Part shown: one piece after another, positions 16,979 through 25,799 of the stretch
How the letters are laid out: every line of letters starts with the position of its first letter
How positions within the stretch are numbered: the stretch's first letter is position 1
Assembly (NCBI GenBank): GCA_947460235.1
Contig: CANHGK010000009.1
Location: 1-64,000, forward strand
Length of the DNA: 64,000 nt
Direction: 5' to 3'
Source: Paenibacillaceae bacterium
GTDB taxonomy: Bacteria; Bacillota; Bacilli; Paenibacillales; CANHGK01
The notes under the pieces: generated by a model
What the model saw: only the letters and a program-made list of their open reading frames with translations
Told to the model about the DNA's origin: nothing
Database searches by the model: none
Translations under genes and position numbers: made by a program

Positions 16979-19261
16979 TTATGATGTTGTCTCCTCTTGA
17001 GGAAGTTCAATTTTTTTATCTTTTAATACTTGTTCGAGACGATTTTTCATCGCTTTTACTTGACGCGTCGACCGTGCAAGTTTCAAATGTGTCTGCATCC
17101 GTGAAACAAGTTCCGATTTTGAGAATGGTTTCGTCACATAATCGCTCGCTCCTGCTTCGAATCCTCTTGCCAAGTCGTCGGGTTGATTTTTTGCAGTCAA
17201 TAAAATAATCGGCAATTCCATTGCATGATGGGTTTCACGAATTTTACGAGAAACATCATAACCTGACAATTTTGGCATCATTACATCACACAATACCAAA
17301 TCAAAATCACCGCGTTGTTTGATTAATCCAAGTGCCTCTAGACCATTCGTTGCAGTCGTCAACCCATATCCAAGTGGTTTCAAATGATTCACCAATACTT
17401 GCAAGTTAATCGGTTCATCATCAACGATCAAAATATTCATTTCACCAGCGAATGATACGCCTTGGAACTCAATTGCCTGTTGTTCGTTTTTGAACGTCTG
17501 TTCGCTTTCAACAGGAAGAGCAGATAAATCCACATTCACAACATCACCAGCACGTGCGAATGGCATTGTAAATATTAAATCCGAGTATTTACCAATTTCC
17601 GATTCCACTCGAATTGAACCACCGTGTAATTCTACCAATTGTTTTGTTACAGACAATCCAAGGCCGGTACCGCCAAATGCCCGCTCAGTGCTTCCATCCC
17701 CTTGTTCAAACGAATGGAAGATTCGTTCATATTGATCTTTTGGAATCCCCATTCCTGTATCGTGAACCGTCAGTTCAACCATGTTGTGTTGTCCCATTTT
17801 TGCACGAACACAAATTTCTCCGCGCTCCGTAAATTTAATTGCATTTCCTATTAAATTATGGAAAATTTGCAGGATACGATCCTCATCACCCCACACATAA
17901 CAATCGTACATTGGAATTTCATTTTTGAATTCAATTGGTTTTGAACCAACGACTGGTTTGGATAAATTCCATACCATTTGAGCGATTCCATGTACCAAAA
18001 CGGGTTTGTTTCGAAGTGAAATTGTTTTATTTTGCATCTTAGAAAAGTCCAAAATATCATTAACCAAGTTTGACAAACGCCTTCCACTACTCACAATCAA
18101 CTGCAGGTTCGACGAAACCTCTTTTGTAACCAATCCAGCAGCACCATCGAGTAATGATTCAGCAATTCCGATAATCCCATTTAGCGGCGTTCGTAATTCG
18201 TGGGACGTATTCGCCAAGATTTGATCTTTCATTTTGTTTAATTGTTCGAGTTGACCGTTCTTTACGATCAACTCTTCGGATTGTAATTTTAATGTCTCGT
18301 GTAATTTACTTAATTCGATGTACATTGACTGTTGTCGGCGGAAAAGTACAAATGTAAGGAGTAGTCCCGCTAACAACAACACCGCACTAACTAGCATGGT
18401 GAATAGTGGTTGCTTAGTTGCTTCGCTTAATTCCACCGCAGGAAGTGATCCAACCATAAACCAATCATGATCTTCAATTTGTGACACCATTAATCTCACG
18501 TTTGTTTGGTCTGGATTGACCGCATCGCCGTACCCATTTAACAATGTATTTCCGAGGGGAGTTGGATAGCTAACGCCAATCCACTGTGCTACATCAGAAA
18601 TCACGACCGTGTTTTTCGAATCGATAACCGCAAAATGACCATTTTTCCCTATTTTCAAATCAGGAAATTGTTCAAGTAGCACGTTCACATTGACTTCCAT
18701 AATCAACATGCGTTCACCATTACTAAACGTTCGTCCAAAGATAATTTGTTTCGAATTGTTTGATGCCAACTGACTAAAACCATTCATTACTGGTGGAAAC
18801 CATAATGATCTACCATTTGCAGCAGTCATCGCATTTAACCATACCCCTTGAACGTTTTCATTAACGGTAAACTTACTATTGTGACGATCGGCAGCAATCG
18901 AGTCAGAATGAAAATTAAAGTCTTCGGGATCGAATGTACGTAAATCTGCTGGAAATTCAAAGATTTGTGAAATCGCTGGATTTGCATCTTTAATACTTTT
19001 TAAATATTCATTAATTCCATTCTCTTTTAGTGAAAGTGATCCGCTCGTTTGGTCTTCTACCAATTCACGTGTCGTACGCTCCATTAATTGATCATAACGC
19101 TCCATCCATAAGGATAACGCGTGAGCAGATTGTTGCACGGTTTGTTTCGTTGCGTCTTGGAGTTGGGCGGATATCGTATTTGAACTACTTTGAAATGACC
19201 ACCAGCATGCGATGACAACCGCTAACAATACTGTAAAAAGTGCGTAAAAGACACGTTGCAC
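16979..19261 (-). CDS. Membrane hybrid histidine kinase next to the CBM41 gene
   Basis: A sensor kinase of 760 aa, paralogous to the one at 6514-8943. Transmembrane helices at about residues 5-23 and 290-312 flank a Cache-like extracellular domain. A coiled coil is followed by HisKA with H354 in SHELRTPLNGIIG, HATPase_c with HNLIGNAIKFTE and GGTGLGLSV, a linker of about 60 residues and a receiver with D659 in LVLCDVMMPKLSGYD. All key residues are intact. The GTG at 19261 was chosen because GAGG lies 6 bases upstream; a GTG three codons earlier is the alternative. Only 10 bases separate it from the upstream CBM41 gene, so the two are likely one transcript, which suggests but does not prove a role in glucan response. 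Confidence 0.92.
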   Translation of the reverse strand: MQRVFYALFTVLLAVVIACWWSFQSSSNTISAQLQDATKQTVQQSAHALSLWMERYDQLMERTTRELVEDQTSGSLSLKENGINEYLKSIKDANPAISQIFEFPADLRTFDPEDFNFHSDSIAADRHNSKFTVNENVQGVWLNAMTAANGRSLWFPPVMNGFSQLASNNSKQIIFGRTFSNGERMLIMEVNVNVLLEQFPDLKIGKNGHFAVIDSKNTVVISDVAQWIGVSYPTPLGNTLLNGYGDAVNPDQTNVRLMVSQIEDHDWFMVGSLPAVELSEATKQPLFTMLVSAVLLLAGLLLTFVLFRRQQSMYIELSKLHETLKLQSEELIVKNGQLEQLNKMKDQILANTSHELRTPLNGIIGIAESLLDGAAGLVTKEVSSNLQLIVSSGRRLSNLVNDILDFSKMQNKTISLRNKPVLVHGIAQMVWNLSKPVVGSKPIEFKNEIPMYDCYVWGDEDRILQIFHNLIGNAIKFTERGEICVRAKMGQHNMVELTVHDTGMGIPKDQYERIFHSFEQGDGSTERAFGGTGLGLSVTKQLVELHGGSIRVESEIGKYSDLIFTMPFARAGDVVNVDLSALPVESEQTFKNEQQAIEFQGVSFAGEMNILIVDDEPINLQVLVNHLKPLGYGLTTATNGLEALGLIKQRGDFDLVLCDVMMPKLSGYDVSRKIRETHHAMELPIILLTAKNQPDDLARGFEAGASDYVTKPFSKSELVSRMQTHLKLARSTRQVKAMKNRLEQVLKDKKIELPQEETTS

Positions 19262-19271
19262 ACGTCTCACC

Positions 19272-21062
19272 TCATTTTTTCACGTTTGGATTTTCTGAAT
19301 AAACCTTTAAGTCGCCTTGACGAATCCAATAATCTGCAGACATTTGATCTTTCAAGCCTTGAATCGAGCGAATCGATCCGTCCGATGACCCTGCAGCACC
19401 TGGTTTCGCATTTGCTTTTTCAACCCAGAGTAACATTCTATCAAGTTTCCATATTGGCAATGTTAAATTGACCGTTTTCCCATACTCATCGTCTGAACCA
19501 AATGTTACTCTCACGCGATCTTCTTTTTTTGTGCCATAATAGATCACCCAATCCGAATAATCGGAAGCATTCCGTTTATAGTGCAATGTTAACTTAATTG
19601 AATTAATCGGCCTTGTTTGATACGTGACAGGATCATTTTCATATATCCAAATTTCAGCTTTTCCATCTTTTATCGCGATAAGCCTGTCCTTCGTACCATC
19701 TTTAATCCAAGTACTCGAAAGAGGATTGTCTTTTTTTATTACAAGTCCCATTGATTTCATCGTTTTGGGCCAAAGTATATTTGCCAATCCGCCAAATTCA
19801 TCTTCTTGTGTAAATTTGAATAATCCACCAGCTTCATCTTTTTGCAATCCCCATGACCAGACACCCCATGCTGAATAATTCTTATCTAAGCGATGATAAT
19901 GAACGGTTACATTTGTACCGAATTGTTTAATTATACTTGCTAAAGCAGATTTGCGAATTCCTGATGTTGGAACTTGCTTGTAAATATTCACATCTCCATT
20001 TACTAACCATACTTCACCTTTATTATTTTGAAGATCGATAAACCGATCAAAGGCAATGTCTTTAATCCAATTTTTCGGATTGTGATCATCTTTTACAACA
20101 AAACCAACTTTTTGCTTTCCTTTTGGGAACTTACAGATTGCAATGGCACCATACGTATCCTTTTCATTGAATATACAATTCGTTGAAATTGAAGTCCCGT
20201 CATACCAAGCATACACTGACCAGTTGTTGTAATATTGATCGTTGCGCAAATAGTGAAATGTAACTTCAACTGGATTGCTATTGATAACAGCAGCCGTTTG
20301 TGCAGATTTTGATGGTGGTTTCATATAAATTGTCATGTCTCCACTCAATAGCCACACTTCCGCTCTCCCTTGGCCATTCGGTTGGACAACGCGATCGGTT
20401 GTCACATCCTTTATCCACTCATTCGGATTGCTGTCATCCTTGATGATAAAACCAACTTGTTCATCTGCCTTCGGCAACGAACACACTGCGATGGCCCCAA
20501 AATCATCGGCACCCTCAAACTTGCATGTCCGACCATCTTCTCCTTTTTGCCAAGCCCATATTGACCACTTTAAATAGTTCTTGTCATTACGCTGATAATG
20601 AAACGTAATATTGACTGGCAATTTAACCTCCGTCACTTTGTTTACTTCATTTGCTCCAGGTTCTTTTGTAAAAACGGTAGGATTTCCGCTTACCAACCAT
20701 ATTTCAGCTAATTCATTCAAATCAGGCGTTGCAAAACGATCATCACCAATGTCTTTTTTCCAATCTTCAGTCCGAATGATAAAGCCAATTTTGTCTGTTA
20801 ATTCAGGAAATGTTTTTTTCGCGATTAACCCAAACGAATCCTTTGAAGTAAACGAAACCGCAGCGCCAGCAATCGAATCTGTCCATGACCAAACAGACCA
20901 ATTTTCGTTAGAATTCGGGTTTGGTTTGTAATGAACGATCAAAGTTGTTTGATCGACGGCATGAGCCTTTTGTGTTTCAAAATCAGAAACATTCCCGCTT
21001 AACAGGATGAACAGCACTAAAAATATAGTAAAAGAATATTTTATATAAGTTTGATACCACAT
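19272..21062 (-). CDS. Secreted protein of five tandem CBM41-like (pullulanase-type) modules
   Basis: A protein of 596 aa with a signal peptide (hydrophobic stretch about residues 10-23, probable cleavage after AHA at about 36) and five repeats that begin near residues 39, 152, 266, 385 and 491. Each starts with a pattern like VTFHYxRNDxxYxxWSxxAW and ends with a WIKDxxxDR-VWLxxGDxxIY block, as in the alpha-glucan-binding PUD/CBM41 domains of bacterial pullulanases. No catalytic domain, membrane anchor or sortase motif is visible, so it probably binds starch or glycogen outside the cell. AGAGGTGAATTT precedes the ATG. It lies between a glucoamylase gene and a hybrid kinase. The last repeat is the most divergent. 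Confidence 0.85.
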   Translation of the reverse strand: MWYQTYIKYSFTIFLVLFILLSGNVSDFETQKAHAVDQTTLIVHYKPNPNSNENWSVWSWTDSIAGAAVSFTSKDSFGLIAKKTFPELTDKIGFIIRTEDWKKDIGDDRFATPDLNELAEIWLVSGNPTVFTKEPGANEVNKVTEVKLPVNITFHYQRNDKNYLKWSIWAWQKGEDGRTCKFEGADDFGAIAVCSLPKADEQVGFIIKDDSNPNEWIKDVTTDRVVQPNGQGRAEVWLLSGDMTIYMKPPSKSAQTAAVINSNPVEVTFHYLRNDQYYNNWSVYAWYDGTSISTNCIFNEKDTYGAIAICKFPKGKQKVGFVVKDDHNPKNWIKDIAFDRFIDLQNNKGEVWLVNGDVNIYKQVPTSGIRKSALASIIKQFGTNVTVHYHRLDKNYSAWGVWSWGLQKDEAGGLFKFTQEDEFGGLANILWPKTMKSMGLVIKKDNPLSSTWIKDGTKDRLIAIKDGKAEIWIYENDPVTYQTRPINSIKLTLHYKRNASDYSDWVIYYGTKKEDRVRVTFGSDDEYGKTVNLTLPIWKLDRMLLWVEKANAKPGAAGSSDGSIRSIQGLKDQMSADYWIRQGDLKVYSENPNVKK

Positions 21063-21145
21063 AAATTCACCTCTATTTTAAAAAACTTAATATATATAAT
21101 AATTTGACAAATTAATTTTTTTCCCTTTGAAATACAAATAAAAAA

Positions 21146-21250
21146 AGCGAACTTCCAAGTTGTAATTGATCTGCGCCCCATCTAGTAAACAAAGTTTATT
21201 ATTAAACCTGTCTACTTAACGGGGAGCATATCAAATGTTGGATGTTCGCT
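21146..21250. repeat. Long imperfect inverted repeat, terminator and possible IS-end remnant
   Basis: Two arms face each other across 17 AT-rich bases (21192-21208). The left arm runs from AGCGAAC (21146) to AGTAAACA (21191); the right arm runs from TGTCTACT (21209) to GTTCGCT (21250). Matching blocks include AGCGAAC-TCCAA and TTGAT-TGC-CCCC. Read on the minus strand the outer stem is followed by seven T residues, so it should terminate the glucoamylase transcript. The inner boundaries (CA and TG) and the GTAGACA-type arm recall ends of IS3-like elements, but no transposase is present. Confidence 0.7.
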
Positions 21251-21280
21251 CTTGATCATTTTATGAAATTTTTCTAGAAA

Positions 21281-24200
21281 TTATCTAGCATATCGATCTT
21301 TCACGATCGAAGGTGTACCAATCACTTCTCCACTAGAAACGGAAGCGAGTAATGTAATATATTCACCCATCGTCCAGTTCAGTGGTTGAACTGAGCCTGT
21401 TGCTGTACCCGGTATTTTGCCGTTTGGCGCTTGATTATCCCATACTTGTTCTGGTAAAAAGCCATTGGGATCAGCAAATGAACGAAGTGTATTCAAATAG
21501 GTCATGCCGGTCGAGGTATTTTTTGTACGAGCAAATTCGTACATTCCACGTTCTGCTGTTAAAAACGGCCACAAACGTCCTTTTCCAGGCGTGAAGTTCC
21601 AAGCTTGTCCATTGATCGCTTCACCGTACCGGTCGTTCGTGTAACGGTACCATGCGTCGCCTTTTCCGTTGATCGTCTGTTTTATCGCTTGGTCAACTTC
21701 TTGCAACGATTCAACAATTGAATAATCTGTTGCTGATTTAACGCCATAGCGAACGAGTTCAAGGAATCCCATATCAACGACAGATCTTGAATCAACAGTT
21801 CCACCGTCATTTGCAAGTTTTAACGTTTTGTATTCATTCGGCCGTCCAGTAGCATCGATTCGAACATAATACTTCCCATTTCCTAACGTTCCCGTCGATG
21901 TAAATGTCCAGTTATCCACATTACGTTGCCATTGATCTGCTAAATTCAAGTATTTTGCAGCTCGTGCTGAATCGCCGACTTGGCGTGCAAGGTCAGATGC
22001 GCATACGAGTCCGGCAATTTCTGCAGCTAACGTTGATGGAGAATACCCACCTGTTTCTTCCCAACGTTCTTGAGGGGTGTAAGGTCCATTTGACGCTAAA
22101 TAATCTGCTGTCTTTTGAATATATGACCAAAGATCAGTTCTTTTTAACTGCCATGCAAGCATAATCGGCATTGCTTGCTCGTCCATTTGCGTATTGCTCC
22201 ACTCCGGTGTTCCATCAACTCTAGAGTTTTGCGGGAAACGTCCAGTATTTGAATCCATTTGCACGCGGAATAAATATTCGACCGCTTTATTAGCACTATC
22301 GGTATCTCCCGCAGTCGCTAATGCCGTAGCAAATTTGTACAAATCACGCGACCATACAAGATGATACGTGAAATTTCCGCTATCAGGGATGTTTTCACCC
22401 CAAGGAGTACCAAGCGCTGCAACAATTGCACCATTCTTTTTGTCTTGACTCGATTTCAATGTCATCGCAGATAAATAATAAATATCATCTGCAGCGCCGT
22501 TCCAATTTTTCAATTGAGAGCAATATGTTTTCCAACCAGTTACATATGCATTTTGAATTTTGGACAATGAATTTTCTAATGAACCATTCGCTTCATCCAT
22601 AGCCGATTCAACATCTGTTCCAAAACCGATTGCAAGATCAAAGGATGCTTGTTTAGAAGAACTACTCAACAGGTTAATTTTACCGGTTTGAATCACGTTA
22701 CCATTGAGTGCTTTGTCATACATTTGAGCGATACGTCTCGTCGAAATTAATTGTGACATTCCATCGTTTACACCTGCATATCCATTAGAAATCATGGATT
22801 CGTCAAATCCAGTGGACACAGCAACCGCAGAAGCAACTTGATTTTGTTTTGCAACTAAATTCGGTTTACCATTATACAAAGCAGTCATCGCCGTATCACT
22901 GCTACCTGAGTTCGAAAGTGCAGGATCATGCACGACATACACATCGTAATCAGATACGGTTCCAACCAACGCATCAAATTTTACACGTTCAATAACGGTT
23001 TGACGATCAGGATCGGTGAAAAATGTTTTCGTGAGTTGATATCGTTTATCTGAATCGGTTGTAACAACTTCCCAAGCGAGTGAACGTCTATCAAGGGCAC
23101 GAACAGTATGCGGTTGTTTGGTTTCATCATCCATCCATGTATGGTTAGAATCACCAATTAATAGCCGAGTCGTCACGCTCTGTGCTTGGTCTGGTGAAGG
23201 ATAATACACTTCACTAAGTGCACCATTTACGCCAGTAAAAATGACTTGTGACATCCCCGTGACAGATGATCCTAAAAACTCTTTACTTCCATCTGCCCAT
23301 TTACCAGATACTCCTGGACCATTCGGTGCAGAACCTTGTAGTTGCATCGTTCGATCCGCTGGTGTTCCTTCTGTTACTTGGCGATTCGTGACCGTCCAAG
23401 TACCTGGTGCAAAGGAATAGTTTACGCCTGATCCACCATTATTGTCCCAGTTATTGTTTCCGTCTGAGAAAGCAGCTTCCGCAATGCCGGTAGCACCTTG
23501 TAATTGTACGGTTACCGTAACGTAGCCAGGTGTACCACTGTCAGTCAAAACCGCACCAGGAGCAACCGTCCAATTACGACCAGCAATTCGATAATGCATA
23601 TATGCAACTGACGATGATTTTTGGTAATAAATTTTGATGTAATCTACCGGCGTCGGTTGCGGTTTCATTGTCCGAACCGGAGTAGGCGTTGGTTCTGGTG
23701 AATCTGTTGGTGAAGGGATCGGTGTTAGCGTCGGTATTGGTGTCGGTGTGTTCCACAAAATCGGCGGTGGTGATGGTGTTGCTGTATAAATTGGTGCTGG
23801 TGTATCCAGCGGTAAATTACTTGGAACGATATAAAATTGTGGTTTTGAAATTGGTGTTGACGTCGGAGTCGGTTGGTCTCCCTCGCCCCAAATCAATTGT
23901 CCGGAAGGATCATTTGCATTATCAAGTGCTAGTTGTAACCGATCATATAAAGGCGTTTGCCATTTGATTTCGGTCACTTTATCGATTTTCGAATTCCCTT
24001 GGACAAACGTCAAATTATATTTGCCGGCACGGTATATAAATAACTTGCTGACACCCATTTTCACGATTTCATTGGGTTTACCGTATTTTGTTAATACTGA
24101 ACTTGCGTTAGAGCCGATTTTAATTCCTCTACTCGTCGAACAAACTTTACATTTCCACTCTGCTGCAATCTGATTGTATGAAACCATATCTTCGGCAACA

Positions 24201-24895
24201 GACGTAACAAGTACCGGCGAGGTTGATTTTCCATATTTAAATTCATGAAAAACAATACCGGCATTTCCTGAAGAAACGGTAATAAGATCTTTGGATGTGG
24301 TTGTGTAATTCAAGGATATCGAGTCGAGCGCTTCAGTAAGATTGGACGTTAAATCGATCGATTTTGTTCCCATTTTCGTTATAAAATCATGTTTTGAAAT
24401 AGTAGTAACCGCTGTCAACGCTGATTGGGTTTGGATTGAAATCGTCCCATCATCATCAACGCGATTTTGCCACGCGATTTTTGCACCAAATAACTTCGCA
24501 AAAGCAATTGCAGGCACGAATGTTTTTGAATTTAATTTAAACGGAGCGAACTGGAGCACATATTTTGTATTTTTCCAAGAAATTTCTTTAATTCCACTTT
24601 TCCACTTCACAATGGATGTACCAAAAGATGTTACATAGCTATTTAAACCGTTTGAAATCGTTTTCGTTTTTAACCAACGATCAATTTCGGTAATCGGAAG
24701 ATATACCGTTTGATTTCGAATGACAACTTGAATTAGTTCATCTTGATATTCACCATTTAATATCACTACTGCATTTTTTGAACTTATGGAAGAGCTTGAT
24801 GCACCAGTTGCAAAATTAGCACAGACAAAACAAAATTGTGCGATGACTAGAACCATGAGCATCATGATTCGCGTATTCTTTAAACCAAAAGCCAT
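21281..24895 (-). CDS. Secreted multidomain GH15 glucoamylase
   Basis: An enzyme of 1204 aa expected to release glucose (or a close relative of that reaction) from the ends of alpha-glucans outside the cell. Order: signal peptide (about 1-35), a copper-amine-oxidase-N-like domain (about 40-165), a second globular region, a Pro/Thr linker (about 335-415), a CBM25 starch-binding domain (about 418-515, with FSDGNNNWDNNGG), a Glucodextran_N beta-domain (about 528-795) and the GH15 (alpha/alpha)6 domain (about 810-1195). The general acid E946 lies in ERWEETGGYSPST and the base E1149 in FLPEQVWD. The start follows AGGAG by 8 bases. It splits ylbG from the rsmD block and is followed by the CBM41 and kinase genes. 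Confidence 0.93.
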   Translation of the reverse strand: MAFGLKNTRIMMLMVLVIAQFCFVCANFATGASSSSISSKNAVVILNGEYQDELIQVVIRNQTVYLPITEIDRWLKTKTISNGLNSYVTSFGTSIVKWKSGIKEISWKNTKYVLQFAPFKLNSKTFVPAIAFAKLFGAKIAWQNRVDDDGTISIQTQSALTAVTTISKHDFITKMGTKSIDLTSNLTEALDSISLNYTTTSKDLITVSSGNAGIVFHEFKYGKSTSPVLVTSVAEDMVSYNQIAAEWKCKVCSTSRGIKIGSNASSVLTKYGKPNEIVKMGVSKLFIYRAGKYNLTFVQGNSKIDKVTEIKWQTPLYDRLQLALDNANDPSGQLIWGEGDQPTPTSTPISKPQFYIVPSNLPLDTPAPIYTATPSPPPILWNTPTPIPTLTPIPSPTDSPEPTPTPVRTMKPQPTPVDYIKIYYQKSSSVAYMHYRIAGRNWTVAPGAVLTDSGTPGYVTVTVQLQGATGIAEAAFSDGNNNWDNNGGSGVNYSFAPGTWTVTNRQVTEGTPADRTMQLQGSAPNGPGVSGKWADGSKEFLGSSVTGMSQVIFTGVNGALSEVYYPSPDQAQSVTTRLLIGDSNHTWMDDETKQPHTVRALDRRSLAWEVVTTDSDKRYQLTKTFFTDPDRQTVIERVKFDALVGTVSDYDVYVVHDPALSNSGSSDTAMTALYNGKPNLVAKQNQVASAVAVSTGFDESMISNGYAGVNDGMSQLISTRRIAQMYDKALNGNVIQTGKINLLSSSSKQASFDLAIGFGTDVESAMDEANGSLENSLSKIQNAYVTGWKTYCSQLKNWNGAADDIYYLSAMTLKSSQDKKNGAIVAALGTPWGENIPDSGNFTYHLVWSRDLYKFATALATAGDTDSANKAVEYLFRVQMDSNTGRFPQNSRVDGTPEWSNTQMDEQAMPIMLAWQLKRTDLWSYIQKTADYLASNGPYTPQERWEETGGYSPSTLAAEIAGLVCASDLARQVGDSARAAKYLNLADQWQRNVDNWTFTSTGTLGNGKYYVRIDATGRPNEYKTLKLANDGGTVDSRSVVDMGFLELVRYGVKSATDYSIVESLQEVDQAIKQTINGKGDAWYRYTNDRYGEAINGQAWNFTPGKGRLWPFLTAERGMYEFARTKNTSTGMTYLNTLRSFADPNGFLPEQVWDNQAPNGKIPGTATGSVQPLNWTMGEYITLLASVSSGEVIGTPSIVKDRYAR

Positions 24896-24935
24896 TCCAT
24901 TCGCTCCTAAACGTATCAAAGTATACTACATAGAA

Positions 24936-25265
24936 TTAAACAACGGATGTTTCATCGGATTCGTCAGGTGCTGTAATCACTTCTTGTTCAGTTGATTTCA
25001 CCATGTTTTGTTGATGACCAGAGTTTGTATACAGTTCCCAAATTTCGTTTCGAAAAGACTTTTCCACTCGTTTAATTCCACTAAGTTTTTGAATTTGTTT
25101 CATCAATTCATCTGTTTTTTCGAATTGGACATACAAAACGGCGTAATGTTGCTTCTTGGATACATAATGTAAATTACCATATCTTTCTAATTGCTTTGCT
25201 TGGCGAGTATCAGACAACCAAACGATTAAACCTTGTCTCGGAATGATTCCATATTCATTTTCCAT
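24936..25265 (-). CDS. ylbG: YlbG family protein (DUF2129)
   Basis: A protein of 109 aa matching the YlbG/DUF2129 family of Firmicutes: RQGLIVWLSDTRQAKQLERYGNL-type start, HYVSKKQHYAVLYVQFE in the middle, then KLSGIKRVEKSFRNE. The function is not established; it is usually encoded next to ylbF. The start was set by GGAGGAGG 8 bases upstream of ATG 25265; a more distal ATG at 25286 lies before that site. The last 25 residues form an acidic tail without family similarity. Confidence 0.88.
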   Translation of the reverse strand: MENEYGIIPRQGLIVWLSDTRQAKQLERYGNLHYVSKKQHYAVLYVQFEKTDELMKQIQKLSGIKRVEKSFRNEIWELYTNSGHQQNMVKSTEQEVITAPDESDETSVV

Positions 25266-25289
25266 ATACTGTTCCTCCTCCATCAAAAA

Positions 25290-25748
25290 TTAACCACATC
25301 CACCATTGCAATTGCCACCACATCCACCTGCATTGTCTGACAACTTATTACTTGGTACTTTAATTTGATCTGAAACTGAATAGGCAATTGTTCTTGATAC
25401 TGCATGCAATAATTCGTCTAATGCACTTTCGGCACTAACATATGCTTGTACATCTTTAAGTGCATCAAGCGCTTGTTGAGATTGTTGTACCCGATCCAAT
25501 GCTTCTCGATATTGCGGATGAAAATGACCATAACGTTCTGTTTCTTCCCATTGTTGTTTATGCAATTCAAATTGTTGTAATTTCTCTTGCACATTTTGCT
25601 GGCCATACACACGTTTACGTGCGCTTAAATATTCATTAGAACGTTGAGATCGGGTTATGAGTTCTCCCAAGTCAGACGCTTTATCCAAAACCGCTTGAAA
25701 ATCAAAATGCTGATCCAGCGCCTTCACCCCCCATTCAGTCATTTGCAA
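25290..25748 (-). CDS. ylbF: YlbF family regulator of RNase Y complex
   Basis: A helical protein (up to 152 aa) of the YlbF/YmcA family. In B. subtilis YlbF, YmcA and YaaT form the Y-complex that assists RNase Y in mRNA maturation and carries iron-sulfur clusters. The segment ERYGHFHPQYREALDRV is typical, and the C-terminus ends in a cysteine/glycine cluster (CGGNCNGGCG, four Cys) that could ligate such a cluster. The start is uncertain: ATG 25748 has no ribosome site, whereas GGGGGGTGA lies just before an in-frame CTG about ten codons later, close to where the family similarity begins. Confidence 0.85.
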   Translation of the reverse strand: MQMTEWGVKALDQHFDFQAVLDKASDLGELITRSQRSNEYLSARKRVYGQQNVQEKLQQFELHKQQWEETERYGHFHPQYREALDRVQQSQQALDALKDVQAYVSAESALDELLHAVSRTIAYSVSDQIKVPSNKLSDNAGGCGGNCNGGCG

Positions 25749-25763
25749 TCATATCAAATATAA

Positions 25764-25791
25764 ACGGTCGCTGTGAAGTCACAACGACCGT
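25764..25791 (-). terminator. Terminator after the CBS gene
   Basis: A 13-bp stem (ACGGTCGTTGTGA with TCACAGCGACCGT, one G-U pair) with a 2-base loop, followed by TTATATTT on the minus strand, lies between the CBS-domain gene and ylbF. Confidence 0.8.
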
Positions 25792-25799
25792 GATTTTAA

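Noticed and set aside
23640..23880. Repetitive GGTGTTGGT-like DNA that looks like a tandem repeat or short CRISPR-like pattern
   Set aside because: It encodes the Pro/Thr linker of the glucoamylase; there are no regular repeats with unique spacers.
16979..24895. A phage or integrative element carrying the glucan locus
   Set aside because: No integrase, transposase, att-like direct repeats or tRNA boundary is visible; only the inverted repeat at 21146-21250 hints at mobility.
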